Assembly: GCF_900142255.1 (NCBI RefSeq)
Contig: NZ_FRAF01000011.1
Coordinates: forward strand, 44,671 to 108,670
Direction of reading: 5' to 3'
Length of the DNA stretch: 64,000 nt
DNA from: Alicyclobacillus tolerans
GTDB lineage: Bacteria > Bacillota > Bacilli > Alicyclobacillales > Alicyclobacillaceae
The notes under the pieces were generated by a model. That model was not told where the DNA came from and did not search any database. It saw nothing but the letters and a program-made list of their open reading frames with translations. Of the stretch, positions 43,556 to 52,923 are shown one piece after another (position 1 is the first letter of the stretch; each line of letters opens with the position of its first letter). The position numbers and the translations under genes are program-made.

Positions 43556-44944
43556 TTAGAGAGAAATGTCACTTTCTTCCGCCAAACGACGTGCGATGGT
43601 TTTGACCATTTGCGGGCTTACCCAAATCACAATGACGCCTAACAAAAGCCAAGCGAGAACAATATAAGGGAACCAATTGTAGGGAGCTGCTGGAACCGGG
43701 TACAGGTTGGAATAGAGCGTGTAAGCGAGCGCCAACACAGCAAGAGCAGGAACCACCAAGATACCGGATCGCCAAATCCGCTTTCGCGTGAAGTAAAATA
43801 TAGCACCTATATTGGTAGCCAAATAAGCAAGCAAAAGTGACAAAACACCAAGTGTTCCATAGTAACCAAAGACGTTTGTTCCTGTTTGCTTGGCAAGAGC
43901 CAGCATCTCCAAAAGAGCTATCACCATGACTACGGCCAACGCTACATAAGGGGAACGAAACCGTTTATGCACGTCTCCTAACTTACTGTTTAAAAAACCA
44001 TCCCGCCCCATAGAATAGAGCAATCGCGAGCCGGTTGTAGCAGTTCCCAATCCACTTGAGAAGGCTGACATGGCCGCACCAAACATGATTGCTGCCGCAA
44101 AACCACTGCTCATGTAATGTTGAGCCAGATAACCAAGCGGAGCTGAAGAATTAGCAAATGTTTTGACACCAGCCGCAGTTAATCCGAATCCTAGAGATTG
44201 CGCGTAGCTGACTAATACATAAAAGATACCTGTAACAAAGACTGCGGAAGCAATGGCCATAGGAATGGCCCGCTTGGCATTGGCTGTCTCCTCGCCCAAG
44301 CTTGATGCTCCCTCAAAGCCTGCAAAAGAAAGAAAGGCGAAAACAGATGCTAAACCAATGGCTGAAAAGCGATTCCCACCAAGTGTGAAAGGTAAGGCGC
44401 TGAGATGCCCTGCAGCACCGCCCCGTCCAAGAATCACAACCGTTAAAATGAGAATCAGCAGCATCGAAATTCCTTCAAACACCAGCATGACACGCGCCGA
44501 AATACGCACTTCAAGAAATGCCAACAGCCAAATGAGCAAAGTAGCTGCAACGGCAAGTGGCACCCAACTGATATGCATGTTAAGAATCCCCAGGAAACTC
44601 TGGAGGAAAGCTCCTACCTCTGCACCCGATGCTCCTGTAAAAGCAAGATACGTAAGAAGCAGAGCCCATCCAGATAAAAAACCTGCCCGCGGGCCTAACG
44701 ACGCGGTTGTAAAAGCATAAACTGAACCACTACTTGAGAAATGTCGATTAAACTGTACAAAAGCAAAAGCGACAAGTCCAATGGTCACCATAGCCAGAAG
44801 AAAGGTCAGCGGTACACTAACCCCGGCAATACTGGCTGCAAGAGAACCGTTTAGAGCCATGGCTGCTGTAGGAGCCATAATGGCGACTGATATGGCCATG
44901 GTTTCTAATAAGGATAGGCCATTTTTATGCAAGGGTTGCGACAT
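43556..44944 (-). CDS. APC family amino acid permease
   Basis: About 462 residues, 12 hydrophobic segments. The start GLSLLETMAISVAIMAPTAAM and FNRHFSSSGSVYAFTTASLGPRAGF are typical of APC transporters, as is the FAGFEGASSLGEET helix. Proton-driven uptake of an amino acid or amine is expected. ATG 44944 has AGGAG nine bases upstream. It follows the formamidase-like gene by 12 bases. Confidence 0.88.
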   Translation of the reverse strand: MSQPLHKNGLSLLETMAISVAIMAPTAAMALNGSLAASIAGVSVPLTFLLAMVTIGLVAFAFVQFNRHFSSSGSVYAFTTASLGPRAGFLSGWALLLTYLAFTGASGAEVGAFLQSFLGILNMHISWVPLAVAATLLIWLLAFLEVRISARVMLVFEGISMLLILILTVVILGRGGAAGHLSALPFTLGGNRFSAIGLASVFAFLSFAGFEGASSLGEETANAKRAIPMAIASAVFVTGIFYVLVSYAQSLGFGLTAAGVKTFANSSAPLGYLAQHYMSSGFAAAIMFGAAMSAFSSGLGTATTGSRLLYSMGRDGFLNSKLGDVHKRFRSPYVALAVVMVIALLEMLALAKQTGTNVFGYYGTLGVLSLLLAYLATNIGAIFYFTRKRIWRSGILVVPALAVLALAYTLYSNLYPVPAAPYNWFPYIVLAWLLLGVIVIWVSPQMVKTIARRLAEESDISL

Positions 44945-44956
44945 CTTAAACATCTC

Positions 44957-45871
44957 CTATGCTGAAAACTTCGGTATGAATGGAGAATAAGCTGCCAAGT
45001 GTTTTTTGGGCAGTTCAACTCGTACGGTTTTCAACGGATCGACAATCTGACATATTCTTACGTCCGATCCGGCGGAAAGCAGGAAAATAGATTCACTCCT
45101 TGATAAACCACATTCCTGTTGTAACCAGTCAACCATTTGCTTGGTTGCCATAATTGCCGCTTCATCTAATGTAAGTGCCGAAGCAATCGTCATCACACTG
45201 TCCTCATGAAAAAGCATGGGCGCTGGCCAGGAACGATTTTTCAGGATATGCAGACTAACCGTTACTTCCCCAGCAATTTCCACACCACAAACTGCTACCT
45301 CTCCATCACCCATACATGCATGCAAGTCTCCCATGGCAAGCAACGCTCCTGGTACATTGACCGGCAATACAAGTGTGGCCCCTCTCGTTATGCGTTTGCA
45401 ATCCATATTGCCACCGTGAAAACCAGGCGTACCACATGCAATCGATTGATCTTCGGGAGGAGCTGTGCCAATCACGCCAATCATAGGAGAAACAGATATG
45501 GAAATATCTTCAGAAAATATCACCCGCTGGTTTTCAATCGGTACGACACGGATGACATTTTCCTGCAATTCATCCCCTAAAACACCTAGTCCAGGACCTG
45601 TCGTCATCACACCCTGACGGGCAAGATGAATATGTTCAATATTCACCAACAACAAATCTCCCGGTTCTGCTCCTTCTACATAAACTGGACCGCTTGCTGG
45701 GTTGATGCGTTCCCAGTCCAATGTCCCAAAGTCCATATCTTCGCTTTGAATTTGATCTTCAAAACAATCACAGGTTTCAAAGACAACACGACTTCCATCA
45801 GGTACGCGAAGGACTGGGGGATGTTTAGCTGACATTTGATAAATGACATGTTCTTTTGAAACTCTGTACAC
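44957..45871 (-). CDS. Acetamidase/formamidase family hydrolase
   Basis: About 304 residues. Conserved blocks of the FmdA/AmdA family are present: VVFETCDCFEDQI, NPASGPVYVEGAEPGDLLLV, PGFHGGNMDCKRI, LLAMGDLHACMGDGEV, and the start of the last domain. These enzymes release ammonia from formamide, acetamide or similar amides. GTG 45871 is the start: AAAGGAGG lies nine bases before it. First gene of the long operon that continues with the amino acid permease. Confidence 0.88.
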   Translation of the reverse strand: MYRVSKEHVIYQMSAKHPPVLRVPDGSRVVFETCDCFEDQIQSEDMDFGTLDWERINPASGPVYVEGAEPGDLLLVNIEHIHLARQGVMTTGPGLGVLGDELQENVIRVVPIENQRVIFSEDISISVSPMIGVIGTAPPEDQSIACGTPGFHGGNMDCKRITRGATLVLPVNVPGALLAMGDLHACMGDGEVAVCGVEIAGEVTVSLHILKNRSWPAPMLFHEDSVMTIASALTLDEAAIMATKQMVDWLQQECGLSRSESIFLLSAGSDVRICQIVDPLKTVRVELPKKHLAAYSPFIPKFSA

Positions 45872-46015
45872 CGAATGTAGCCTCCTTTGTCTCTCGAAAA
45901 ATACTCTCAAGCCTCTACAGATATGCACTTCCCCTGATATTCTCTTAAAATATTTAGAGGATTCAGGCTAAATGAATTGTACTACGAGGTTTCAACGTTT
46001 TGAATGGTGCCGAAA

Positions 46016-46051
46016 GAAAAAACCTGCACTTCTCCTTGTGAAGAGCAGGTT
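46016..46051 (-). terminator. Terminator of the MFS gene
   Basis: On the minus strand AACCTGC with CTTC pairs with GAAG and GCAGGTT, followed by TTTTC. Confidence 0.75.
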
Positions 46052-46069
46052 TGCAATCAGAACCCTCTT

Positions 46070-47305
46070 CTATTCGAGTATTTCCCCTTTTGATTCACGC
46101 CATAGGAAGGCAAAAATCAATACCAAGATAGAGGCAATCGCCACTGAATAGGTCATAGATGACGCCAGTCCGCCAACGGATGGCGCGACAGCCGAGACAA
46201 TCAGAGGTACAACGGCTCCGCCAAGCGCCGCTCCAAAATGGTAGGTGGTTCCTTGCCCTGTTGAACGTACACTCGTTGGAAAATGTTCGGCCAGATAAGT
46301 AGGAATCACTGACCAAACTCCACCAATAGAGAAAAATCCTATTAAGAAAGTAAAAATATCACGATCGGCCTGGTTGGAGATGTGCAAAAAGACAAATGAA
46401 CTGGCAATCGTTCCAAGAGCAGAGACCACGAGTGTCCAACGCCGACCTACTTTGTCAGATACCCATCCACCAATCAAATTGCCAAGAATACCCGCCACGT
46501 TCAGAATAATAATAGTATTTGCAATTACAGCAGGTAAAAAATGACCTTTTTCTTTGAGTAAAGTGGCATAAAACACGTTAATTGGATATGTCACACTAAA
46601 AGCGATAATGGCAATGATGGCGGCATGCAAAGTGTTCCATGTACGCCCCTTGCCAAAGAGAGCTGATACTGGAACACGTTTGCCAGTTTTTTTCTGCGTT
46701 TCTTGCCAACGGGCTGATTCAGGCAAAGCCCGCCATATGTAAAGAGCTACGAGCAAAGCCGGAATACAGGCAATAAAGAATAACTTGTGCCAACCAAGAC
46801 TGCTATACCAGACTCGATATAGAATGGCGGCAAAAATATAGCCAAATGAGAAGCCAGATTGCATTAATCCAGATGCTAATCCTCTCCACTTGGCAGGCAT
46901 CAATTCCATGAGCATCGGGGTACCGCTAGCATACATGGAACCCATGCCAAGGCCGTAAAGAATACGCACAATAAAGAGCAGCGTAAAGCCAATTGAAAAA
47001 CCCGTAAGAAACTCAAAAACACTAAACCAGACAATGGAGATGAGCAGGCTTACTTTGCGACCTCTGGCGTCGCCTAAAAGCCCACCTAAAAATCCCCCGC
47101 CAAGCCTAGCAAATGTTGTTGCGGAAGAAACCGCTGCAGCAAGTGTCAGCGGGACGTGATAGTCTTTCATAATATCAATTAAAACGAAAGTAAGAATAGA
47201 AAAGTCCATAGCGTCAAACGCCCAGACCAGCGCAATGGAAATAAGCGCTTTCATGGCCAGCCCCTGCTTTTCCGCTGGCGCTGTTGCTTGCGAAGCAGTC
47301 GACAT
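46070..47305 (-). CDS. MFS transporter, carboxylate (lactate/aromatic acid) type
   Basis: About 411 residues, 12 helices. ARLGGGFLGGLLGDARGRKVSLL is the MFS A-loop signature, and FDAMDFSILTF with the DMD-like acidic helix 1 recalls SHS/AAHS carboxylate transporters. The neighbouring divergent gene codes for a 2-hydroxyacid oxidase, so lactate or glycolate is the likely cargo. Three ATG codons in a row (47305-47311) follow GAGAGGTG; 47305 has the best spacing. Confidence 0.82.
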   Translation of the reverse strand: MSTASQATAPAEKQGLAMKALISIALVWAFDAMDFSILTFVLIDIMKDYHVPLTLAAAVSSATTFARLGGGFLGGLLGDARGRKVSLLISIVWFSVFEFLTGFSIGFTLLFIVRILYGLGMGSMYASGTPMLMELMPAKWRGLASGLMQSGFSFGYIFAAILYRVWYSSLGWHKLFFIACIPALLVALYIWRALPESARWQETQKKTGKRVPVSALFGKGRTWNTLHAAIIAIIAFSVTYPINVFYATLLKEKGHFLPAVIANTIIILNVAGILGNLIGGWVSDKVGRRWTLVVSALGTIASSFVFLHISNQADRDIFTFLIGFFSIGGVWSVIPTYLAEHFPTSVRSTGQGTTYHFGAALGGAVVPLIVSAVAPSVGGLASSMTYSVAIASILVLIFAFLWRESKGEILE

Positions 47306-47373
47306 CATCATCACCTCTCGATAAAATACAAATAATATTCTGACTCCCACTGCAATTATATCGTCAATTCAAA

Positions 47374-47387
47374 AAAGAATGTTCTTT
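47374..47387. promoter_or_regulatory. Dyad between the MFS and oxidase genes
   Basis: AAAGAATGTTCTTT, two 6-base arms around TG, within the divergent gap of about 95 bases. Confidence 0.35.
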
Positions 47388-47399
47388 CGATAGAAAGGC

Positions 47400-48779
47400 G
47401 TGAGTGAAACCATGAATATAGATTGGGTATGGCTGCAAAATCAATTAGGTCGTGACAAAGTCAGCTTCAACGAAAGTGTGCGCAGTACGCATGCGCAAGA
47501 TGAATCTTATCATTCACCCCATCTGCCAGACGCAGTAGTGTTTGCTGAATCACTTTCAGACATCTGCCACACGATGGAATTTGCGCGTCAATACTCCATC
47601 CCCATCGTGGCATTTGGCGCTGGTTCCAGTTTGGAAGGACATGTCATACCTATAAAAGGCGGGATTTCACTGGACTTGACACGTATGAATCGCATCTTAG
47701 AAGTCCGGCCAGACGATTTTTTGGTTTGCGTAGAGCCTGGTGTCACCCGCCAAGCCCTCAATGATTACCTGCGTCCGTTTGGCCTCTTTTTTCCGGTCGA
47801 TCCCGGTGCAGACGCAACAATAGGTGGTATGGCTGCCACAAACGCCAGTGGTACTACCACTGTCCGTTACGGCGGCATGAAAAACAACGTACAAGCACTT
47901 GAAGTGGTACTAGCAAATGGGCAAATCATTCATACCAACTCACTGGCAGCCAAATCGAGTTCGGGTTATCACCTGACCGAACTTTTTGTAGGTTCTGAAG
48001 GTACACTTGGGATATTCAGCAAAATTTGGCTCAGAATTTACGGAATTCCTGAGCAAAACATGGCAGCAGCAGCGGAATTTTCTAGTGTTCAGTCGGCTGT
48101 CAAAACAGTCTGTAGCCTCATAGGTACGGGTGTCTTATTGACGCGTTGTGAACTGGTAAGTCAACAGTATCTTGAAATTATCAATCGACAACTTGGCACT
48201 GCGTACACTGAAACACCTACCCTATTTTTGGAGTTTTCTGGAACATCCTCCAGTATCCTAGCGGATGTTAAGCTCGCTGAAACGATAGCCCTTGAAGAAG
48301 GTTGCCTGAAATTTACAGCTGTACGGATAGAGGAAGAACGACGAAAACTTTGGACGGCCCGTCACAACGCCGCTTACGCCTTAATGCGTAGCTATCCTGG
48401 CTTGTCACACATGAGCACAGATGTCTGTGTTCCCATTTCTAAACTGCCTGAAGCCATATCGCTTGCGGAAGAGTGGATACGGCGATTACAGATACGCGGC
48501 GGTATATTAGGTCATGTCGGAGATGGTAATTTCCATGTCAGCCTCATGGTTAATCCTAACGATAAAGAAGATTTACAACACGCCCAAGAACTTTCCCATC
48601 ATTTGGTCGATTTTGCATTGTCTGTAGGCGGTACTTGTACAGGAGAACATGGCGTCGGTTTAGGCAAACGCGCTTATCAAAAAGCAGAGCACGGAACTGC
48701 ATTAGAAGTGATGCGAGAAATAAAACGTTTACTGGATCCTCTGGACATCCTCAATCCCGGTAAATTAGTCGACGATTGA
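47400..48779 (+). CDS. FAD-linked oxidase, GlcD/D-lactate dehydrogenase type
   Basis: 459 residues. The FAD-binding PCMH domain reads VAFGAGSSLEGHVIPIKGGI and VDPGADATIGGMAATNASGT; the C-terminal FAD-oxidase domain has GHVGDGNFHVSLM and ends GTCTGEHGVGLGKR ... DPLDILNPGKL. Enzymes of this type oxidise D-lactate or glycolate and pass electrons to the quinone pool or a cytochrome. No GlcE/GlcF genes follow, which favours a one-subunit D-lactate dehydrogenase. Start is GTG 47400 or ATG 47412. Confidence 0.9.
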   Translation: MSETMNIDWVWLQNQLGRDKVSFNESVRSTHAQDESYHSPHLPDAVVFAESLSDICHTMEFARQYSIPIVAFGAGSSLEGHVIPIKGGISLDLTRMNRILEVRPDDFLVCVEPGVTRQALNDYLRPFGLFFPVDPGADATIGGMAATNASGTTTVRYGGMKNNVQALEVVLANGQIIHTNSLAAKSSSGYHLTELFVGSEGTLGIFSKIWLRIYGIPEQNMAAAAEFSSVQSAVKTVCSLIGTGVLLTRCELVSQQYLEIINRQLGTAYTETPTLFLEFSGTSSSILADVKLAETIALEEGCLKFTAVRIEEERRKLWTARHNAAYALMRSYPGLSHMSTDVCVPISKLPEAISLAEEWIRRLQIRGGILGHVGDGNFHVSLMVNPNDKEDLQHAQELSHHLVDFALSVGGTCTGEHGVGLGKRAYQKAEHGTALEVMREIKRLLDPLDILNPGKLVDD

Positions 48780-48814
48780 CACTCCCATTAACTTAAGAAT
48801 CCTCAACATTTAGA

Positions 48815-48840
48815 TGGAGCTAAGAGTTCCATTTTTTTTT
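48815..48840 (+). terminator. Terminator after the FAD oxidase gene
   Basis: TGGAGCT pairs with AGTTCCA around AAG, then nine T. Confidence 0.7.
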
Positions 48841-48877
48841 CGTGATCGCGCTAAAAGAAAAATGAGAAAGTCCGTTC

Positions 48878-48905
48878 TTGACTGGATAAAATTTAGTTAT
48901 ATAAT
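48878..48905 (+). promoter_or_regulatory. Promoter of the MarR-exporter operon
   Basis: TTGACT, a 16-base spacer, TATAAT. A/T-rich dyad-like sequence (ATATAG ... CTATAT) follows at about 48913-48942, a plausible MarR operator. Confidence 0.6.
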
Positions 48906-48960
48906 TAAAATATATGATATAGAAAATTTTATACTATATAATTTATTGTCCTAAGGAATT

Positions 48961-49458
48961 GTGAGGGGATTTATTCTGGAAACGGATTGGAAAGCACTTG
49001 TGCAAACCATGGATCGATCACTGTTTATGATTCTGCAAAATCTAGGTGAACATATGGTCCAACGAGCCAACTTAGGGCTTACGCGTACGCAGGCGTTCGT
49101 CTTGTACTACATTCATCAGCAAAAAGTCTGCACGGTTTCTCAGTTAGCCGAAAAGATGGAAGTGAATCCGAGTGCCGTCACAGTCATGCTTGATCGACTC
49201 GAAAAACACCGTTGGGTGGAACGAACCCGTGATACTTCCGATCGACGCGTAGTTCATATTGCATTGACAGCGGACGGGGAAGAAATTTTGAAGAAAATAG
49301 TGCGCCTGAGAGAACAGGTGTTTGCACACTGTCTGCGTCAAGTTACAGTCATCGATCCGGTTGTTTTTGTTCAAGCCTTAGAGGAACTGGCTGAAATTTC
49401 TACAAAAATGGAAATTCATCAGCTATCTTCTCAGGATTCATTTTCGACGAAACCCTAA
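48961..49458 (+). CDS. MarR family regulator
   Basis: 165 residues, winged helix with LTRTQAFVLYYIHQQKVCTV, SQLAEKMEVNPSAVTVMLDR and the wing VERTRDTSDRRVVHIALT. It most likely represses the drug-type exporter gene that begins 16 bases after it and itself, releasing DNA when a small aromatic compound binds. Start GTG 48961 after AAGGA. Confidence 0.9.
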   Translation: MRGFILETDWKALVQTMDRSLFMILQNLGEHMVQRANLGLTRTQAFVLYYIHQQKVCTVSQLAEKMEVNPSAVTVMLDRLEKHRWVERTRDTSDRRVVHIALTADGEEILKKIVRLREQVFAHCLRQVTVIDPVVFVQALEELAEISTKMEIHQLSSQDSFSTKP

Positions 49459-49474
49459 TTTTGAGGTGATACTG

Positions 49475-51073
49475 TTGTCAACCTATTCATCCGCAGTGCA
49501 AACGACCAACCGCATTACTGGTTCTCGTAAATGGTGGGCATTGGCGACTGTGCTTCTGACCATGTTTTTTTCTTCCATGGATCAAACGGTCGTCTCCACT
49601 GCTATGCCTACCATCATTGGAGATTTAAAAGGCTTTTCACTCTACGCTTGGGTTTTCAGTGCTTATATGATGGCTTCTTCCATCACTGTTCCTATTTATG
49701 GAAAGCTATCGGACGTATTTGGCCGCAAACCGTTTTATTTATTCGGACTCACTGTATTCGGAATCGGATCTGCCATATCTGGGCAGTCCCATACCATGAT
49801 GGAACTCATCTTGGCACGCGCATTCCAGGGCATTGGCGCTGGCGCTATGATGAGTATGCCACGCGCAACGGTTGGAGATATTTTTGATCCTAAAGAACGT
49901 GGTCGTTGGATGGGTGTCATGGGGGCTGTATTCGGGGTATCCAGCATTATTGGGCCATCCTTGGGTGGATGGATTACGGATACCTTCTCTTGGCGCTGGG
50001 TCTTTTACATCAACCTACCATTTGCGTTGCTTGCCATTCTGGGCGTTCTGTTCACACTACCCAAAGTACGAGCAGAACACCGAGTTAAAGTGGACTGGCT
50101 CGGATCTGTCTTACTCGTCATTGGCCTTTTGCCAATTTTACTTGGATTTACCTGGGCAGGTAGCAAGTACGCTTGGACATCACCTGTTGAAATTATCCTC
50201 TTTGCTGGCGGCGCTCTTTTTCTGGTTATTTTTCTTATTTGGGAACGTCGAGCAGAAGATGCGCTTCTTTCTCCAACCTTGTTTAAAAATCGCATTTTCA
50301 GTATGTCTTTGATTCTTGGTGTTTTAGTGGGAATGGCGATGTTTGGTAGTCTTATGTTTTTGCCCGTTTACGTCCAAGGCGTTGTTGGTCTAAACGCTCA
50401 GGACAGCGGTTGGGTAATGGCACCTATGATGCTCAGTTTCATTGTCGGTAGTATCGTTTCTGGTCAAGTGATGACACGCACTGGACGTTATCGTGTACTT
50501 GCCTGGGTGAGTGGAGCTATCATTGTAGTAGGTTCAATTTTGCTCAATCAAATGAACCTGTATACACATTGGTCAACCGTCGTCATCAATATGATTGTGC
50601 TTGGACTGGGTATTGGTTCTTTAATGCCTCTGCTCAATGTAGCGGTGCAAAACGCTTTTCCATACAGCATGATGGGAACTGTCAACTCAACTCAACAATT
50701 TGTCAGCTCACTCAGTGGAGTAATCGCTTCTCCCATTTTCGGTTCCATCCTCGACAAGTCATTCTCTGCCAAATTTAAGCAGTCCCTGCCAACCGACTTA
50801 CATTCTTTATCGAGCCAATTGTCTAGCATTAACCCGCAGTCCTTGCTGACTGTGCAAGCTCAAAAAGCCATTGCCGTAAAATTTGCCCCTTATGGTTCAG
50901 TCGGTCAAGCGCTTTATCGCCAATTACTGCATACCATCAAATTATCTCTCACTTTTGGCATTCAACACCTCTTTGCTGTTGGATTGATTTTTGCCATTCT
51001 CTGTTTTATTGGAACCTTCTTCTTGCCGGAAACGAAATTGAAATCAAAAGAATACTTCGAAGAGAAAAACTAA
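49475..51073 (+). CDS. MFS exporter, DHA2 (EmrB/QacA) family
   Basis: About 532 residues with 14 predicted helices. Motif D1-like MDQTVVSTAMPTIIGDL, motif A GKLSDVFGRKPFYLFG and motif C VFGVSSIIGPSLGGWI identify a proton antiporter for drugs or lipophilic compounds. GAGGTGAT sits five bases before TTG 49475, which is the better start than GTG 49466. Co-transcribed with the MarR gene; strong terminator after it. Confidence 0.92.
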   Translation: MSTYSSAVQTTNRITGSRKWWALATVLLTMFFSSMDQTVVSTAMPTIIGDLKGFSLYAWVFSAYMMASSITVPIYGKLSDVFGRKPFYLFGLTVFGIGSAISGQSHTMMELILARAFQGIGAGAMMSMPRATVGDIFDPKERGRWMGVMGAVFGVSSIIGPSLGGWITDTFSWRWVFYINLPFALLAILGVLFTLPKVRAEHRVKVDWLGSVLLVIGLLPILLGFTWAGSKYAWTSPVEIILFAGGALFLVIFLIWERRAEDALLSPTLFKNRIFSMSLILGVLVGMAMFGSLMFLPVYVQGVVGLNAQDSGWVMAPMMLSFIVGSIVSGQVMTRTGRYRVLAWVSGAIIVVGSILLNQMNLYTHWSTVVINMIVLGLGIGSLMPLLNVAVQNAFPYSMMGTVNSTQQFVSSLSGVIASPIFGSILDKSFSAKFKQSLPTDLHSLSSQLSSINPQSLLTVQAQKAIAVKFAPYGSVGQALYRQLLHTIKLSLTFGIQHLFAVGLIFAILCFIGTFFLPETKLKSKEYFEEKN

Positions 51074-51089
51074 ACATCCGTAGCATATA

Positions 51090-51131
51090 AATGCCTCCTT
51101 CCACGCTATTCCGTGGATTTAGGAGGCATTT
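51090..51131 (+). terminator. Terminator after the DHA2 exporter gene
   Basis: AAATGCCTCC and CCACG pair with CGTGG and GGAGGCATTT. Confidence 0.85.
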
Positions 51132-51399
51132 CAATATTTTCAATATAGATAGGAGAAGCATCGGATTTACAACTTTGAAGCGACACACTGATGACATAGC
51201 TTCACCCAGTTGAATCAATGCCTATTTCATTTTCGGCTGACTCTCATAAGATAAAGCAATACCAGAATCTCTTGACAAGGATGTGATTTGCTTGCATAGC
51301 CAGTCTCCGTCTTTGACAGCGTTCGCACAAGCTGAATCCAACTCACGACATGGAGCGTTTATATTTCTGCTCTTATATACGCTCATTGGCATAGACATC

Positions 51400-51534
51400 A
51401 TGGCTAAGAAAACTCCACAAGAACAAATGCAAGCACTCAAAGTATGGTTGCCCTGGGGAATCACTTTCCTTCTACTGGCATTCTTTATCATCGCTCCAGA
51501 GCAGGAAGCTACGCAAGCAGCGTCTGCCAAGTGA
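51400..51534 (+). CDS. Possible small membrane protein of 44 residues
   Basis: From ATG 51400: MAKKTPQEQMQALKVWLPWG, one hydrophobic helix (ITFLLLAFFIIA) and a short acidic tail ending ASAK. The topology is that of a small inner-membrane anchor. The ribosome binding site is poor. The opposite strand is also open here, so confidence is limited. Confidence 0.4.
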   Translation: MAKKTPQEQMQALKVWLPWGITFLLLAFFIIAPEQEATQAASAK

Positions 51535-51566
51535 TAAACTCCAGCATGACTCTTAATGATCTTGGT

Positions 51567-52745
51567 TTATCTTCGGCCAGCAATCTGTCGGGAAATGACA
51601 AGGCGCTGAATTTCGGCTGTGCCTTCCCAAATTTTAAATATTTTGGCATCCCTCATCCATTTTTCTACGGGGTACTCACGAATGTAGCCATTACCACCTA
51701 GAATTTGCACAGCTTCCTCCGTCACGCGCATAGCGAGATCGCCCGCAAACAATTTAGCCATACTAGCTTCCAAACTCGCTGATTTGCCTTGGCTTTGTAA
51801 CCAACCTGCGCGCCAAATCAATAGGCGGGCAGCATCGATACCTGTAGCCATATCTGCTAATTTAAAAGAGATTCCTTGGTTCTCGATGATTTTTTTGCCA
51901 AACGCCTGACGAGTTTTGGCGTACTCCAACGCGTATTCATAAGCTGCTCTTGCCACACCGAGCGCAGCCGCCCCTACAGCTGGACGGGTTCTATCCAACA
52001 TCATCAGGCAACCTAAACCGCCAGAAATACCTTTAGCGTTACCATCCAAGCCCGAAAGACGATTTTCTAGCGGAATACGACAATCTTCCAACACTACCTG
52101 CGCAGTGTGGGATGCCCTAACCCCCAATTTTTTCTCCTTGCGCCCCATCGAGAGACCTGGCGTACCTTTTTCCACCACGAAACATTCTATACCTTTCCAC
52201 CCACTACCTGGTTGAGTTTGAGCAAAGATGACATGAATATCCGCAATACCACCATGTGTAATAAACTGCTTGGTACCATTTAATACCCAACTATCGCCAT
52301 CACGCACGGCTGTTGTGCGCATGGATGATACGTCCGATCCGGCATCTGGCTCAGTCAGACCCATGGCTCCTAAACGCAATTCTTTAGGATCGCAAAGCAT
52401 CCCAATATATTTTCTTTTTTGCTCTTCGGTACCGGTTGCAAGAATACCTGTTCCTGCCAAACCACTGCCTGTGATACAAGTCTGAATTCCTGCACAGCCC
52501 CAAGCCAATTCTTCGGCAATCAGCAAATGGGTAATGGCGTCTGTAATGCCTCCGCCGCCATACTCTTCCGGATATTGATAAGTCGTTAAACCTATTTTAT
52601 GGGCGGCCCTTACAACATCCCAGGGGAATTCTTCCGTTTCATCATAATGTGCTGCAACAGGACGAATCTGTTCTTGAGCAAAATCTCGTGCTACTTTCTG
52701 CATTTCTTTTTGTTCAGCAGTCAATTCAAAATTCAGCACAGGCAA
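51567..52745 (-). CDS. Acyl-CoA dehydrogenase
   Basis: 392 residues. The flavin and acyl-binding blocks are visible: GLTEPDAGSDVSSMRTTAVR, YALEYAKTRQAFGKKIIENQ, and the C-terminal YIREYPVEKWMRDAKIF followed by IWEGTAEIQRL, where Glu374 is the catalytic base. It oxidises a short- or branched-chain acyl-CoA, passing electrons to ETF. It stands alone; a clear dyad lies about 50 bases upstream. Confidence 0.95.
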   Translation of the reverse strand: MPVLNFELTAEQKEMQKVARDFAQEQIRPVAAHYDETEEFPWDVVRAAHKIGLTTYQYPEEYGGGGITDAITHLLIAEELAWGCAGIQTCITGSGLAGTGILATGTEEQKRKYIGMLCDPKELRLGAMGLTEPDAGSDVSSMRTTAVRDGDSWVLNGTKQFITHGGIADIHVIFAQTQPGSGWKGIECFVVEKGTPGLSMGRKEKKLGVRASHTAQVVLEDCRIPLENRLSGLDGNAKGISGGLGCLMMLDRTRPAVGAAALGVARAAYEYALEYAKTRQAFGKKIIENQGISFKLADMATGIDAARLLIWRAGWLQSQGKSASLEASMAKLFAGDLAMRVTEEAVQILGGNGYIREYPVEKWMRDAKIFKIWEGTAEIQRLVISRQIAGRR

Positions 52746-52794
52746 ACCTCCTAATTTAAGTAATCAAGACTATCCATGGCTCTACTCAGCAGAG

Positions 52795-52812
52795 AACAAA
52801 CGACCGTTTGTT
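52795..52812. promoter_or_regulatory. Operator-like palindrome upstream of the acyl-CoA dehydrogenase gene
   Basis: AACAAACGACCGTTTGTT, two perfect 8-base arms around AC, flanked by direct copies of GAGAACAAA. It resembles TetR-family operators; the regulator is not in this window. Confidence 0.5.
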
Positions 52813-52884
52813 TGAGAACAAATTCAGCATACCTATCTTTTCTTTGACTCGCAAGCAAATTTTTTCAAAACCGCTGACAAGAAC

Positions 52885-52907
52885 AGAGCCCCAAAGTACG
52901 GGGCTCT
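52885..52907 (-). terminator. Hairpin after the acyl-CoA dehydrogenase promoter region
   Basis: AGAGCCCC pairs with GGGGCTCT around a 7-base loop; the tail on the minus strand is TGTTCTTGT. Confidence 0.4.
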
Positions 52908-52923
52908 CGGGACTCTCTAACAT

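Noticed and set aside
51222..51530. Minus-strand open frame of 102 codons opposite the 44-residue membrane protein
   Set aside because: Part of it looks plausible, but it lacks a good start and has a Cys-rich, unnatural N terminus; the plus-strand membrane protein is slightly more convincing. Neither is certain.
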